NCBI GenBank assembly: GCA_902782465.1
Contig: CACZNH010000010.1
Span: 1 to 64,000 of the forward strand
DNA: 64,000 nucleotides
Origin: an uncultured Bacteroidales bacterium
GTDB lineage: Bacteria > Bacteroidota > Bacteroidia > Bacteroidales > Muribaculaceae
Reading direction: 5' to 3'
Every line of letters starts with the position of its first letter. The stretch's first letter is position 1. Positions 50,062-58,335 of this stretch are shown here, in pieces. The translations under genes and the position numbers were made by a program. The notes beneath the pieces are model-generated. The model had not been told where the DNA came from and did not search any database. It saw only the letters and a program-made list of their open reading frames with translations.

Positions 50062-51249
50062 ATGAAAAAGATATTTTTATCATCACTGATGCTGTTGAGC
50101 ATGGCGATTGTGTTCACGGCGTGCGAGGATGACCGCGATTCCAATCCCACGCTGATTCAACCCACCACGTTCACACTCAACAACCCTGTGAACACCAATG
50201 TCGACTTGCTTAACTCCACTTCAATTCCCATGACCTGGTCGCAACCCGACTATGGTGGCTGGCCCGCTGCTGTGGAATATCAGTTTGAGGTTTCTCCCAC
50301 TAACGACTGGTCGGTTTCAGTTGCCGAGGCCAAGGCCGATGAGACCGGTGCCAAGGTTCCCACCTATGACGTTATCAAGTCAATCTTCGCCTCTTGCTCG
50401 GGCGAACTGAGTGCCGAGGAACTTGCCAAGGCTATCGTCAAAATCAACCAGTGGGACGAGACCAGCGAGATTCCCGAGATCATGACCGTCTATCTGCGCC
50501 TGAGCGCTTCGACCCCTGGTGCCACGACCATTTACTCTAATCCTGTGGCCCTCACCGTGAAGCCCTACTTCATCAATGCCAGTGAGGTTTACGACATCTG
50601 GTACATGGTGGGTAACTGCATCGGTGGCGCAGAATGGAGCAATGGTGAAGTCGGTGTCGGTCTTATCCCGACTTATCCCGCTTACGATACCGACGGCACC
50701 TTCCTGTCTGGTTCAATGTATGTGGGTTACTTCCCCGCTGGCGGACAGTTCAAGTTCGTCCATGTGCCTGGTGACTGGGGCGAGCAGCTCAACTTCACCA
50801 ATGTGGTGAGTCCCGGCACCTTCCTGTCTGATGAGGATGGTGACAACCACAACATCGGCATCGTGGAAGCCGGCTACTACTCCATCCTGATTGATGGTGA
50901 TGGCGATATCACCATCGAGAAGTATGAGGGTGAGGTTGCCAGCTACAGCATGATTTCGTTGCCTGGCGATTACCAGGAGTGGAAACCTGAGAACAACCCC
51001 TTGGCTGCTGTCAGCACGCTGAATGGTGAAGAATTCAACCACGACTGGTTTGTTGAGGAGACCTTCGCCGTGGACACCGAACTCAAGTTTGCCGCTAACG
51101 GTGCTTGGGACATCAGTTGGGGTAATCCCACTGAATTCCCCTATGGCAAGGGTGCCCTGGGTGGTGAAAACATAAAGGTTCCCGCTGGCACGTACTACAT
51201 CATGTTCAACGACATTATGGGTACTTACACCTTTATCCCCAAACAGTAA
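50062..51249 (+). CDS. susE: SusE-like surface glycan-binding lipoprotein
   Basis: 395 residues with lipoprotein signal (lipobox VFTAC, Cys21), followed by EDDRD, an acidic stretch like the Bacteroidetes surface-export signal. An N-terminal Ig-like SusE domain (PMTWSQPDYGGWPAAVEYQFEVS) is followed by two starch-binding-type beta modules (around WYMVGNCIGGAEWSNG and SLPGDYQEWKPENNPLAA). It probably holds starch-like glycan at the cell surface. It is third in the sus operon, 43 bp after susD. Confidence 0.88.
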   Translation: MKKIFLSSLMLLSMAIVFTACEDDRDSNPTLIQPTTFTLNNPVNTNVDLLNSTSIPMTWSQPDYGGWPAAVEYQFEVSPTNDWSVSVAEAKADETGAKVPTYDVIKSIFASCSGELSAEELAKAIVKINQWDETSEIPEIMTVYLRLSASTPGATTIYSNPVALTVKPYFINASEVYDIWYMVGNCIGGAEWSNGEVGVGLIPTYPAYDTDGTFLSGSMYVGYFPAGGQFKFVHVPGDWGEQLNFTNVVSPGTFLSDEDGDNHNIGIVEAGYYSILIDGDGDITIEKYEGEVASYSMISLPGDYQEWKPENNPLAAVSTLNGEEFNHDWFVEETFAVDTELKFAANGAWDISWGNPTEFPYGKGALGGENIKVPAGTYYIMFNDIMGTYTFIPKQ

Positions 51250-51259
51250 TTATTAATCG

Positions 51260-51340
51260 AGTTTTCAGTCATCAGTTTTCAGTTGTCATCGGCATCCGCA
51301 CTCAACTGAAAACTGAGAACTGAAAACTGAAAACTGAAGA
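51260..51340. repeat. Heptamer-repeat hairpin D
   Basis: Arm one has TTTTCAG-type units (51260-51285). The loop contains CGGCATCCGCA (51290-51300), and arm two has AACTGAA/AACTGAG units to 51340. It lies inside the sus operon, between the SusE-like and SusF-like genes. Confidence 0.7.
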
Positions 51341-51347
51341 TAAAACA

Positions 51348-52439
51348 ATGAAGAAGTTTTTATATATCGCCGCCATGACCCTGTTACTGGCTGGCTGTAG
51401 TGAAGACTATAAAGACTGGGCAGAGCCCCAGAGCAACCCCCAGGGCGCTGAGATCACCTTTGGTACAGGCGCCGCAAGCGAGGTTGGTCTGATTGACTAC
51501 GCTCTGCTGCCTGCCGGCACCGAGAGCGTCAAGGTGTGCAACCTGACGAACCCTGGCTCGTCGGACACGACCTACTACGCCGACACTTACATCATCCTCG
51601 ACGGTGAGGAGTATGCTATGACCAACGATGGCCAAATGGATGCCGACGTGCTCAACAAGTATGTCGTTGACCACTATGGCCGCGCCACTGAGCAGCGTGA
51701 CATTCCCGCCCGCGTGAAGTGGATTATGACCAACGGCAAGACCGCCACGACGATGATCAGCGACGAGTTTACGATTCACGTAATCCTCGCCCCGCTCACT
51801 ATCCCCGACATGTGGTACCTGGTAGGTCCCGGTTTTGGTGACGGTTCATGGAACAACCGTGGCATGGAAGACGTCGGCGTTTCGTTGATGCCCATGTACG
51901 CTGTGCCTGGCTCAATCAATATCCTGAAACATGTGGGCTACCTGGCTGCACGCAGGACCTTCAAGATTATCCACAATCCCGGCGAGAGCGAGCAGCTCAG
52001 TATGGTTGACGGCGTGATTGCCCTCAACAACGGCGATGGTGGCAACATCAGGGTTTCTGAGGCCGGTTACTACGAGATTACTCTCAACACCGACACCTAT
52101 GAGGTAACCATCGAGAAGGTGGACATCGCTCCCAGCGTATTCACCCAGATTGGCATGCCTGGCGATTATCAGGGCTGGAATCCCGCCGAGAACCTGATGA
52201 ACGCAGTGAACACCAAGGCTGAGAACCACGACTGGATTGTGAAGAACTTCACCGTAAGCCAGCCCGCATTGCTCAAGTTTGCCGCCGACGGCACTTGGGA
52301 CATCAACTGGGGTGGCGGTGAAGCCTTCCCCGTGGGTATGGGCACTCAGAATGGTGACAACATCACCGTTGCTCCCGGCACCTACACCGTGATGTTCAAC
52401 GACATCCTGGGTTACTACTACTTCATGCAGGAGGAGTAA
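51348..52439 (+). CDS. susF: SusF-like surface glycan-binding lipoprotein
   Basis: 363 residues; lipobox LLAGC with Cys17, followed by SEDYKD. It is a paralogue of the preceding protein: a short N-terminal domain, then two modules with WYLVGPGFGDGSWNNRG and GMPGDYQGWNPAENLMNA, where aromatic residues are likely ligand stackers. It ends YYYFMQEE. The naming follows position; SusE and SusF types cannot be separated strictly by sequence. It lies after a heptamer-repeat hairpin, which may tune expression relative to susE. Confidence 0.85.
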   Translation: MKKFLYIAAMTLLLAGCSEDYKDWAEPQSNPQGAEITFGTGAASEVGLIDYALLPAGTESVKVCNLTNPGSSDTTYYADTYIILDGEEYAMTNDGQMDADVLNKYVVDHYGRATEQRDIPARVKWIMTNGKTATTMISDEFTIHVILAPLTIPDMWYLVGPGFGDGSWNNRGMEDVGVSLMPMYAVPGSINILKHVGYLAARRTFKIIHNPGESEQLSMVDGVIALNNGDGGNIRVSEAGYYEITLNTDTYEVTIEKVDIAPSVFTQIGMPGDYQGWNPAENLMNAVNTKAENHDWIVKNFTVSQPALLKFAADGTWDINWGGGEAFPVGMGTQNGDNITVAPGTYTVMFNDILGYYYFMQEE

Positions 52440-52446
52440 TCCTTTA

Positions 52447-52562
52447 GCTGTTAGAGTTGTAAGTTTTAAGTTTTTAGTTTTAAGTAAGAATACCAAAGTC
52501 TCATCAACCATCAGGCGAAAGTAATCGTACTAAAAACTTAAAACTTACAACTTAAAACTTGA
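52447..52562. repeat. Heptamer-repeat hairpin E
   Basis: Arm one has TTTTAAG/TTTTTAG-type units (52455-52486), then a 40-base loop without the GGCATCCGC core, then the inverse arm with AACTTAA/AACTTAC units to 52562. It lies between the SusF-like gene and the next operon member. Confidence 0.65.
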
Positions 52563-52608
52563 ATCATTTTTTTATTCACATTATTAATAATTAATTTTCA
52601 CAACTATT

Positions 52609-53901
52609 ATGAAAAAAATCTTTACGCTCATTGCAATGGTAGCATTTGCGCTGTCAATGCAGGCCAGCATGTACATCGTTGGTAGTGTGCCCTTCGGTGA
52701 CTGGCAGACCAACCAGGGCATGGAAATGACTGACAATGGCGACGGCACCTATACCGCCACCGCCACCCTCAGCGGAACCATCTGGTTCGTATTCGCTGAC
52801 AACCTGACCGAGAACGCCGGCGAATGGGACCTGTTCAACGGCGAGTATCGTTTTGGCCCCACCACCGGTGTTGACCAGAAGGTAACCCTGAATGAGTACA
52901 CCGCCACCCAGAAGCAGGGCAACGGCAACGGCGCATACCAGCTCGCTTGCGGCTCTGAGCCCTCAGAGTTCACTTTCACCTTTGACGCCGAGAACATGGA
53001 GTTCGTCGTTACAGCTGAAGGTGAAGGTCCTGTGATTGACCCCGATTGGACCTATGCCACTGTAGCTGGTGCTCCCGCTGCCATCTTCGGCACCGAGTGG
53101 GATCCCACCAACCGTGAGAATGACATGGTAAAGAACGATGAGGGTAAGTTCACCTTCGACCGTTACGATGTCGAGCTTCCCGAGTGCAACATCGAGTTCA
53201 AGGTTGTCTCCAACCACGATTGGGGCCTGGCATGTCCTTCCGAGAACTATGTTTACTATGTAGAGGGCGGTCTGTATGACATCCACATCACCTTCGACGT
53301 AGAGACCCAAGAGGTTAACTGCATTGCCGAGCTCAAGGGTGACCCCCTGCCTCCCGAACCCATCGAGGCTATGTACATCCTGGGTGAGGTGAACGGTATG
53401 GGCTGGGCTCCCAACATGGGCGTTGCCATGAGCACCGAGGACAAGGTTAACTTCACCGCCGAGGTTGAGGCTACCGGTGCCAACGTTGACGAGGCCGACG
53501 GTCTGACCTACAGCTTCTTCTCCTTCACCAGCAAGCTCGCTGAGGGCGCTGACGATTGGAGCGCCATCGGTTCAAGCCGTCTGGGTGCCATCGAGAATGC
53601 TTATTTCGTGAGCGAGGACATGTTCGGCATGCCCATGGCTCTGGTTAAGGGCGACAACAGCTTCAAGGTTCCCTCTGGCAAGAAGTACACCGTCGACGTG
53701 AACATCCAGGATCCCGAGGCTATGACCGTTAAGATTACCGAGAAGAGTGACAGCGTTAACGAGGTTGCCACCGGCAAGACCGTCAGCGACGTTCGCTTCT
53801 TCAACGTGATGGGCCAGGAGATGAGCGAGGCTAACGGCGTGACCATCGTCGTTACCCGCTACACCGACGGCAGCACCACCGCTACCAAGGTCATCAAGTA
53901 A
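52609..53901 (+). CDS. Secreted SusE/F-like binding protein with T9SS-like tail
   Basis: 430 residues; signal peptide ending MQAS, with no lipobox. The first module starts MYIVGSVPFGDWQTNQG, closely related to the start of the protein at 27281. The second reads TVAGAPAAIFGTEWDPTNREND, and the third MYILGEVNGMGWAPNMGV; these resemble starch-binding SusE/F modules. The C-terminus (VRFFNVMGQEMSEANGV to KVIK) has the style of type A sorting tails used by the type IX secretion system. Last gene of the sus operon, ended by a strong terminator. It is likely surface-exposed or released. Confidence 0.82.
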   Translation: MKKIFTLIAMVAFALSMQASMYIVGSVPFGDWQTNQGMEMTDNGDGTYTATATLSGTIWFVFADNLTENAGEWDLFNGEYRFGPTTGVDQKVTLNEYTATQKQGNGNGAYQLACGSEPSEFTFTFDAENMEFVVTAEGEGPVIDPDWTYATVAGAPAAIFGTEWDPTNRENDMVKNDEGKFTFDRYDVELPECNIEFKVVSNHDWGLACPSENYVYYVEGGLYDIHITFDVETQEVNCIAELKGDPLPPEPIEAMYILGEVNGMGWAPNMGVAMSTEDKVNFTAEVEATGANVDEADGLTYSFFSFTSKLAEGADDWSAIGSSRLGAIENAYFVSEDMFGMPMALVKGDNSFKVPSGKKYTVDVNIQDPEAMTVKITEKSDSVNEVATGKTVSDVRFFNVMGQEMSEANGVTIVVTRYTDGSTTATKVIK

Positions 53902-53930
53902 TCCTGACAGACACTAAACGACTATCCCAA

Positions 53931-53970
53931 CGGGGACGCGCCTGATTTGTGGCGCGTCCCCGCTTTGTTT
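53931..53970 (+). terminator. Terminator of the sus operon
   Basis: CGGGGACGCGCC (53931-53942) and GGCGCGTCCCCG (53951-53962) form a perfect 12-bp stem with an 8-base loop, followed by CTTTGTTT. It separates the sus operon from the amylase unit. Confidence 0.88.
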
Positions 53971-53975
53971 GGCCT

Positions 53976-53987
53976 GCAAACGATTGC
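53976..53987 (+). promoter_or_regulatory. LacI-family operator, copy 3 (amylase)
   Basis: GCAAACGATTGC flanked by T and A, identical to copies 1 and 2; 58 bp before the -7 element of the amylase gene. Confidence 0.8.
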
Positions 53988-54023
53988 ACGACGTTTTTTT
54001 CAACAGAAAAAGCGGCTGACAGG

Positions 54024-54052
54024 TTTGGTTTTGAGGATTTTTACTATATTTG
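54024..54052 (+). promoter_or_regulatory. Promoter of the amylase-galactanase unit
   Basis: TTTG (54024-54027), 17 bases, TATATTTG (54045-54052). The spacer is shorter than the 19-21 norm, so activator help is plausible. Confidence 0.5.
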
Positions 54053-54095
54053 TGGAAAATATAAACAACATAACCAGAACTAAAACACTATCACT

Positions 54096-56159
54096 ATGAA
54101 GAAGATTATTACTACCGCACTCGGTGTGATGCTGCCCATGCTGATGCTTGCGCAGGGCTGGCCTGCCAACTATCCCGGCGTGATGCTCCAGGGTTTCTAT
54201 TGGGATTCCTTCAACGACACCAAGTGGCCCGTGCTCGAAGCACAGGCCGACGAGTTGGCCGAGTTTTTCCAGCTTGTGTGGATTCCGCAGAGCGCCAACT
54301 GTGGCGGCACCTCGATGGGCTATGACGACAAGTACTGGTTCACCAACTACAACAGCTCGTTTGGCAACAAGACACAACTCACCTCGATGATCAACACCTT
54401 TAAGTCTAAAGGCATCGGCACCATCGCCGACGTGGTCATCAACCACCGCAAGAACGCCTCCAACTGGGTGGACTTCCCCGCCGAGACCTATAAGGGCGTG
54501 ACCTATCAGCTCAAGTCGACCGACATCTGCAAGAACGATGATGGCGGCGAGACCAAGAAATGGGCCGATGAGCGCGGCTACCAGTTGAGCAGCAACTACG
54601 ACACCGGCGAGGACTGGGGCGGCATGCGTGACCTAGACCACAAGAGCGAGAACGTGCAGACCAACGTCAAGGCCTACCTGAAGATGCTGCTTGAGGACCT
54701 GGGCTATGCCGGATTCCGTTACGATATGACCAAGGGCTATGCAGCCACCTATACGGGCATGTACAACGCCTACTCCCAGCCCACCTACTCGGTGGGCGAG
54801 TACTGGGACGGCAACATGACAGCGGTCAAGAACTGGATTAACGGCACTAAGGTTGACGGTGTCATCCAGAGCGCCTCGTTTGACTTCCCCTTCCGCTATG
54901 TGGTGCGCGACGCTGCCAACGGCAACAACTGGTCGGCCCTCAATTCCAAGGGCAAGACCCTGAACCAGGATGCCGAAATGTGCCGCTACTCGGTCACTTT
55001 TATCGAGAACCACGACACACAGTACCGCGACGCCAACAACCAGAACGACCCCATCCGACTGAATGTTGAGGCAGGCAATGCCTTCATGATGATTATGCCC
55101 GGCACCCCGTGTGTGTTCCTCAAGCACTGGATGAACTACAAGGAGGCCATCAAGCAGATGATTTATGTGCGCCAGCTGGCAGGCATCCACAACATGAGCA
55201 CCGGCCAGGTCATCACCGTGAGTTCGGCCAAGAACTATTACATCCACCGCACCGTGGGCACCCGTGGCGCTGCAATGGCAGCCATGGGCAGCGACAGCTA
55301 TGAGATTCCCGCAACCTATGTCGAGGTGGTCAGCGGCAGCAACTACCGTTTGGCACTGAGCAAGACCACCGAGACAGCCTGGGCCAGCAAGCCCAGCGGC
55401 GAGTATGCCGGCAAGCAGACGGTGAAACTGACTGCAGTAAGCCAGAGTGACAACGCACAGCTCGTCTATACCCTTGACGGCACCGAGCCCACTGCCAGCA
55501 ATGGCACCAAGGTGGCCAACGGCGGTACCGTCACCATCGACAAGAGCTGCACTATGAAGGCCGGTCTGCTGATTAACGGTGCCGTGAGCGGTGTCATCAC
55601 CCGCAACTACACCATCGGTGCCGACGACGGTTTTGAGCCCTACGAAATCACCGTCTATCTCAAAGACCCGACCGTAGCCCCCAACAACTGGCCCCGCGTG
55701 ACCTTCTACAGCTGGGACAGCGACATGAACACCCAAAACGGCAGCTGGCCCGGCCAGGTCATCACCGACTACAAGGAAGTTGATGGCATGAAGTTCTACT
55801 ATCAGACCTACCAGATCACCAAGAAGAACTACTACATGAACTTCGTCTTCAACCAGGGCGGCACCACCGCCGGCGAGCATCAGACGGTGGACGTCTCCAA
55901 TGTGAAGCAGACCAGCGTCTTTGAAATCGCGACGCAGACCAACCAGTATGAGGTCAACGACGTGACCGACATCTACCTGCCCCTGCTCAAGGCTATCAAG
56001 GGCGACGTGAACGGCGACGGCGTGGTGAACATCAGCGACATCAATGTGCTCATCAACATGATTCTCACGGGCAAAACCGCCAGCAACGGTGACGTGAACG
56101 ACGATGGCGCGGTGAATATCGGTGACATCAACTTCGTTATCGACATCATCTTGAAATAA
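54096..56159 (+). CDS. Secreted alpha-amylase (GH13) with binding module and dockerin-like tail
   Basis: 687 residues. A signal peptide is at 1-19. The GH13 barrel (20-365) has ADVVINH, nucleophile Asp in AGFRYDMTKGY (near 210), acid/base Glu in SVGEYWDG (near 231) and FIENHD (near 309). A chitobiase-C-like beta domain carries AQLVYTLDGTEPTAS (near 460). A starch-binding-type module starts ITVYLKDPTVAPNNW and includes FYSWD (about 520-600). The end has two dockerin-like repeats (GDVNGDGVVNISDINVLI, GDVNDDGAVNIGDINFVI). Likely hydrolyses starch outside the cell. It is under the third LacI-type operator. Confidence 0.93.
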   Translation: MKKIITTALGVMLPMLMLAQGWPANYPGVMLQGFYWDSFNDTKWPVLEAQADELAEFFQLVWIPQSANCGGTSMGYDDKYWFTNYNSSFGNKTQLTSMINTFKSKGIGTIADVVINHRKNASNWVDFPAETYKGVTYQLKSTDICKNDDGGETKKWADERGYQLSSNYDTGEDWGGMRDLDHKSENVQTNVKAYLKMLLEDLGYAGFRYDMTKGYAATYTGMYNAYSQPTYSVGEYWDGNMTAVKNWINGTKVDGVIQSASFDFPFRYVVRDAANGNNWSALNSKGKTLNQDAEMCRYSVTFIENHDTQYRDANNQNDPIRLNVEAGNAFMMIMPGTPCVFLKHWMNYKEAIKQMIYVRQLAGIHNMSTGQVITVSSAKNYYIHRTVGTRGAAMAAMGSDSYEIPATYVEVVSGSNYRLALSKTTETAWASKPSGEYAGKQTVKLTAVSQSDNAQLVYTLDGTEPTASNGTKVANGGTVTIDKSCTMKAGLLINGAVSGVITRNYTIGADDGFEPYEITVYLKDPTVAPNNWPRVTFYSWDSDMNTQNGSWPGQVITDYKEVDGMKFYYQTYQITKKNYYMNFVFNQGGTTAGEHQTVDVSNVKQTSVFEIATQTNQYEVNDVTDIYLPLLKAIKGDVNGDGVVNISDINVLINMILTGKTASNGDVNDDGAVNIGDINFVIDIILK

Positions 56160-56296
56160 GTTGTCGGTTGTCAGCGGCATCCGCAAGAAAATCGACCGGA
56201 TTGCCGCTCCACTTGGCTGACAATGATAAATAAAACTACGAATTACGAGAATTTAGCGAAATATTAATCTTTAGAGTAACTCGCGTAATTCGTAGT
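56160..56296. repeat. Intergenic hairpin pair F
   Basis: The first element has TTGTCAGCGGCATCCGC (56169-56185) with an inverse arm ending GCTGACAA near 56223, and carries the same GGCATCCGC core as other heptamer-repeat hairpins. The second has ACTACGAATTACG (56235-56247) and CGTAATTCGTAGT (56284-56296), a perfect 13-bp stem with a 36-base AT-rich loop. Both lie between the amylase and galactanase genes. Confidence 0.65.
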
Positions 56297-56316
56297 TAAA
56301 AAACCAAAGACTGAAC

Positions 56317-57684
56317 ATGAAATCATTAAGATATCTGTTTTTAGCATTGGCACTGATCCCTATCGGTGCCAATGCCGCCATTACGGGCGACGTGAATGGT
56401 GACGGCACCGTGAACATCAGCGATGTGAATGTGCTCATCAGTATGATTCTAGCGGGTGATAATGGCAGCATCGGCGACGTGAACGGCGATGGCACGGTCA
56501 ACATCAGCGACCTGAACGACGTCATCGGCATCATTCTGGGTGGCGGACAGCACGAGGAGCAGCCCGCACGCCTCGTGGGTGGCGACATCTCGATGCTGAC
56601 CAAGTATGAGGCGCACTATCAGATGGCTCGCGACCGTTATCACATCAGCAACGTGGGCTACTATGACAACAGCGGCAAGCGCATCGACGACCTCATCACC
56701 TGGGTCAAGCAGCAGGGATGGAACGCGGCACGCGTGCGTCTGTTCGTCAATCCCGCCAACGCCAGCAACGAGCACATGGAGCAGGGCGTCATCCAGAACC
56801 TGGACACCGTCAAGGTGCTGGGCCGTCGCATCAAGGCCGCGGGCATGAAGTTCATGCTCGACTTCCACTACAGCGACACCTGGGCCGACCCCGCATCGCA
56901 GTACACGCCTGCCGAGTGGGCCAACCTCGACGATGACGCGCTCACGCAGCAGGTGTATGAATACACACGCGACTGCCTGCGTGCGCTCAAGGCAGCCGGC
57001 GCCACACCCGACTACATCCAGACGGGCAACGAAATCAGCTACGGCATGTTGTGGGGGCCCGTAGGCACGCCACAAAGCCAACTCAAGCAGTGCTTTTCCA
57101 ACAGCCCCGAGGCCAACTGGGCACGTTTTGCCCAACTGTTGACTGCTGCCGGCCAAGCCTGCCGCGAGGAGTGTCCCAATGCCAAAATCATCCTTCACAC
57201 CGAGCGTGTGCCCCGCAACAGTACCCTGCTGGGTTTCTATAACCAGATGAAGAACCGCGGCGTGGACTATGACATCATCGGACTGAGCTATTATCCCTAC
57301 TACCACGGCCTGCTCAGTGTCTTGAACACCGCCTTGCGCTCCGTCCAGTCCTCATTCCCCGACAAGGACGTCATGATTGTTGAAGCTGGTTACAGCTACG
57401 AGTACAGCATGGGAGGCAGCTATGACAACGACTGCGCTGCGACATGGCCCCTGACACCGACCGGCCAGCGTCAGTTCACCATCGACCTGATTGCTAAGCT
57501 CAAGGAATATGATAACGTGAAAGGCTTGTTCTGGTGGTTCCCCGAGGCCAATGAGTATGGCTTGGGAGGCAGCAACTGGAGCGTGCTCCACGTCAATGCA
57601 CAATGGTACAACGCCGGCCTGTGGAACCACAAGTCAGGAAGGGCGTTGCCAGCATTAATGGAACTTAAGACTTTTGCGGAATAA
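56317..57684 (+). CDS. Endo-beta-1,4-galactanase (GH53) with N-terminal dockerin-like module
   Basis: 455 residues. A signal peptide is followed by two dockerin-like repeats (GDVNGDGTVNISDVNVLI and GDVNGDGTVNISDLNDVI, about 22-75). The GH53 barrel opens with LVGGDISMLTKYE, then FHYSDTWADP, the acid/base Glu in QTGNEISYGMLWG (near 235) and the nucleophile Glu in VMIVEAGYSYE (near 353). GH53 enzymes cut beta-1,4-galactan, a pectin side chain, so this is an unexpected partner for starch genes. Its stop codon directly abuts the stop of the convergent methyltransferase gene with no base between. Confidence 0.93.
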   Translation: MKSLRYLFLALALIPIGANAAITGDVNGDGTVNISDVNVLISMILAGDNGSIGDVNGDGTVNISDLNDVIGIILGGGQHEEQPARLVGGDISMLTKYEAHYQMARDRYHISNVGYYDNSGKRIDDLITWVKQQGWNAARVRLFVNPANASNEHMEQGVIQNLDTVKVLGRRIKAAGMKFMLDFHYSDTWADPASQYTPAEWANLDDDALTQQVYEYTRDCLRALKAAGATPDYIQTGNEISYGMLWGPVGTPQSQLKQCFSNSPEANWARFAQLLTAAGQACREECPNAKIILHTERVPRNSTLLGFYNQMKNRGVDYDIIGLSYYPYYHGLLSVLNTALRSVQSSFPDKDVMIVEAGYSYEYSMGGSYDNDCAATWPLTPTGQRQFTIDLIAKLKEYDNVKGLFWWFPEANEYGLGGSNWSVLHVNAQWYNAGLWNHKSGRALPALMELKTFAE

Positions 57685-58314
57685 TCACGGTTTACGACAG
57701 GTCAAGCAGATGAAGCGCCTGGCCTCATCATGGCGGGATTCAATGTCAACGAATCCCGCTGTTGTCAGTATGCTTTCCAGCTCCTCAATGGTATAGACGT
57801 GCAGCAGGCCCACCACCTGCTCCAGGCGGTGGTCCTCTTTCGCCATGCCATCAAGTTCGTTGGCAATCACGAAGGTGCCTCCGGGTTTGAGCACTCTTTT
57901 CACCTCGGTGAAGCAAGCCGTGATTCCCGACCAGTAATAAACGGTCTCGAATGCCGTTGCGAGGTCAAAACTCTCTCTGGGCAATGGCATCTGACTGGCG
58001 TTACCACCAGACAGGTAACAACGGCCTTGGTCTATGGCGTCAAAATTCACATCTCGTGCCATGGCAAGGGCATAATCTGAAATATCCAGACCCGTCACCT
58101 TGCTCTCGGGGAACATCTCGAGCAGGCGTTGGATATTGGCACCACCACCGCAACCGATGTCCAAAATATTCTTGAATTGGCCATCCTGCAGCTCAGGAAG
58201 CACCCATTCAGGCAATGCGACGTGCTTCTTGCCGTTCATCGCCATCAATGCCCGGTCCCCCCAAAACCTTGCAGGGAACCTGCCACGTTTATAATATCGT
58301 TGGAAACTATTCAT
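57685..58314 (-). CDS. Class I SAM-dependent methyltransferase
   Basis: 209 residues. The SAM-binding glycine loop is ILDIGCGGGANIQRL near residue 50, followed by the acidic VTGLDISDYAL, MPLPRESFDLATAFETVYYW, and VLKPGGTFVIANE (post-motif near 145). It is of the small-molecule Methyltransf_11 type; the substrate is unknown. It follows the SusA-like gene by 21 bp on the same strand, so it is probably co-transcribed, although no role in starch use is evident. Confidence 0.87.
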   Translation of the reverse strand: MNSFQRYYKRGRFPARFWGDRALMAMNGKKHVALPEWVLPELQDGQFKNILDIGCGGGANIQRLLEMFPESKVTGLDISDYALAMARDVNFDAIDQGRCYLSGGNASQMPLPRESFDLATAFETVYYWSGITACFTEVKRVLKPGGTFVIANELDGMAKEDHRLEQVVGLLHVYTIEELESILTTAGFVDIESRHDEARRFICLTCRKP

Positions 58315-58335
58315 CGTTTTTTTAGACGTTAGACC

